This document shows, piece after piece, positions 63,215-64,000 of a stretch of DNA of 64,000 bases. The notes under the pieces were generated by a model. That model saw only the letters and a program-made list of their open reading frames with translations, did not search any database and was not told where the DNA came from. Numbering within the stretch: the stretch's first letter is position 1; every line of letters starts with the position of its first letter. This stretch comes from Variovorax davisae (GTDB lineage: Bacteria > Pseudomonadota > Gammaproteobacteria > Burkholderiales > Burkholderiaceae_C), in the NCBI RefSeq assembly GCF_030316845.1, contig NZ_JASZYS010000001.1, positions 310,001-374,000 of the forward strand, in the 5' to 3' direction. A program made the translations under genes and the position numbers.

Positions 63215-63925
63215 ATGGGCGCGCAATGGAAAGCCAAGCACAAGGACCTGGCGGCCAACGCCAAGGGCCGCCTGTTCGGCAAGCTCGCGAAAGAAATCAT
63301 GATCGCCGCGCGCAGCGGGGCCGATCCGGGGTCGAACGCCCGGTTGCGGCTGGTGGTCGAGCAGGCGCGCAAGGTCTCGATGCCCAAGGACACGCTCGAG
63401 CGCGCCATCAAGAAGGGCGCCGGCCTGACCGGCGAGTCGGTGCATTTCGATCACGTGATCTACGAGGGCTTCGCGCCGCACCGGGTGCCGGTGATGGTCG
63501 AATGCCTGACCGACAACGTCAACCGCACCGCACCCGAGATGCGGGTGCTGTTCCGCAAGGGGCAGTTGGGTGCTTCGGGTTCGGTCGCATGGGACTTCGA
63601 CCACCTCGGCATGATCGAAGCCGAGGCTCAGCAGGCCGGTGCCGACCCTGAGCTCGCGGCCATCGAGGCCGGGGCGCAGGACTTCGAGCCTGGCGAAGAG
63701 GGCGTCACGGTGTTCCTGACCAGCCCGGCGGACCTCGACCTGGTCAGCCGCGCGCTGCCGGCCCAGGGCTTCGTGGTGCTGTCGGCCAAGCTCGGCTACA
63801 AGGCCAAGAACCCGATCGATCCGGCCAGCCTGAGCGCCGAGCATCTCGAAGAGGTGGAGGCCTTCCTGGCCGCCATCGATGCCAACGACGACGTGCAGAA
63901 CGTGTTCGTGGGCCTGGCGGGTTAG
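63215..63925 (+). CDS. YebC/PmpR family protein (YeeN-type)
   Basis: A 236-residue protein of the YebC family. The start [23 protein letters not shown] marks the YeeN/MGAQWK branch, not the GHSKW branch of classical YebC. Three domains are expected; KAGLTGES-like [21 protein letters not shown] and LGYKAKNPI are typical blocks. Members were first described as transcriptional regulators; recent work on relatives links YebC to translation through proline stretches. AAAGGAAC lies about 9 bases before the ATG. Confidence 0.93.
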   Translation: MGAQWKAKHKDLAANAKGRLFGKLAKEIMIAARSGADPGSNARLRLVVEQARKVSMPKDTLERAIKKGAGLTGESVHFDHVIYEGFAPHRVPVMVECLTDNVNRTAPEMRVLFRKGQLGASGSVAWDFDHLGMIEAEAQQAGADPELAAIEAGAQDFEPGEEGVTVFLTSPADLDLVSRALPAQGFVVLSAKLGYKAKNPIDPASLSAEHLEEVEAFLAAIDANDDVQNVFVGLAG

Positions 63926-63945
63926 CACGACCTGCCGCCAGGCCT

Positions 63946-63963
63946 GCCGGGCGATCGCCCGGC
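63946..63963. terminator. Perfect 18-bp palindrome after the YebC-family gene
   Basis: GCCGGGCGATCGCCCGGC is fully self-complementary and lies 20 bases after the stop codon. It can form a strong GC hairpin, followed by TTGCTT, which is a poor T-tract. Terminator function is plausible; the remaining bases to 64000 show nothing clear. Confidence 0.45.
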
Positions 63964-64000
63964 TTGCTTGACCTTCCGGTGGCGGCGGCGTAGCGTCGCC

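Noticed and set aside
1..64000. CRISPR arrays, tRNA/rRNA genes, insertion sequences, prophage or integrase genes
   Set aside because: I looked for regular repeats, tRNA-like cloverleafs and transposase or integrase motifs and saw none; without a search tool small remnants could be missed.

Overview
The window is a high-GC (visibly about 70%), gene-dense stretch of a betaproteobacterial chromosome. The best fit is Burkholderiales, family Comamonadaceae (Variovorax-like). This rests on three Bug/TctC solute-binding proteins, the suhB-trmJ-cysE order, an Anbu-type proteasome homologue, an MdtABC-type RND operon ending in a NodT lipoprotein, and compact operons with many ATGA or TGATG overlaps. 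I see no rRNA, tRNA, CRISPR array, transposase or phage gene. Every gap between genes is shorter than 300 bases, so the window looks like core or stable accessory chromosome, not an island.

Layout. 1-2.6 kb (minus): an edge-truncated two-helix membrane protein, a secreted alpha/beta hydrolase, and small membrane proteins (2TM, DUF6622-like, DUF2306). 2.8-12.0 kb (plus): an mdtA-mdtB-mdtC-nodT efflux operon with a tandem 11-bp direct repeat in front. 12.2-14.4 kb: Asp/Glu racemase-like protein, GNAT acetyltransferase, uppP. 14.4-18.8 kb (minus): alpha/beta hydrolase, Anbu peptidase, mutS. 19-23.9 kb: gnd, three orphan small genes, a TPR/O-GlcNAc-transferase-like protein, and a membrane-anchored beta-domain protein. 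24-26.7 kb: a PadR regulator coupled to a siderophore-interacting ferric reductase, a divergent AraC/GyrI-like regulator, and a small gene with a promoter suggesting a leaderless message.

26.7-32.7 kb: a catabolic-looking locus with two Bug proteins and a sulfatase in one operon, a divergent MarR regulator, and a third Bug protein divergent from a LysR regulator. 32.7-38.7 kb: mscS-FUSC-suhB (minus), trmJ and cysE (plus). 38.7-42.2 kb: ETF-ubiquinone oxidoreductase, a short-chain dehydrogenase, and an EamA transporter that seems to start at CTG. 42.2-47.0 kb: an OmpR-type two-component system divergent from a PAP2 phosphatase and an EptA phosphoethanolamine transferase; this looks like a lipid A modification module. 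46.9-49.6 kb: eutBC and a periplasmic FKBP isomerase.

49.6-54.8 kb: opgD (Tat substrate), then an ada - 2OG-Fe(II) oxygenase - alkB alkylation-repair operon, then an MBL-fold hydrolase. 54.8-58.6 kb: a PAS-LuxR regulator next to a perfect 10-bp inverted repeat, divergent from a ketoacid CoA-transferase operon (scoAB), then opgG. 58.7-64 kb: a GH3 beta-glucosidase, a CaiB-type CoA transferase, a VapBC-type toxin-antitoxin pair with a clear promoter and operator, and a YebC/YeeN-family protein.

No single locus is clearly a new system. The best leads are the PAS-LuxR/scoAB palindrome, the TPR-OGT protein with its orphan neighbours, the three-gene alkylation-repair chain with an unassigned dioxygenase, the Bug-sulfatase operon, and the two tandem-repeat response-regulator-like boxes (upstream of the RND operon and between the two-component system and PAP2-eptA).
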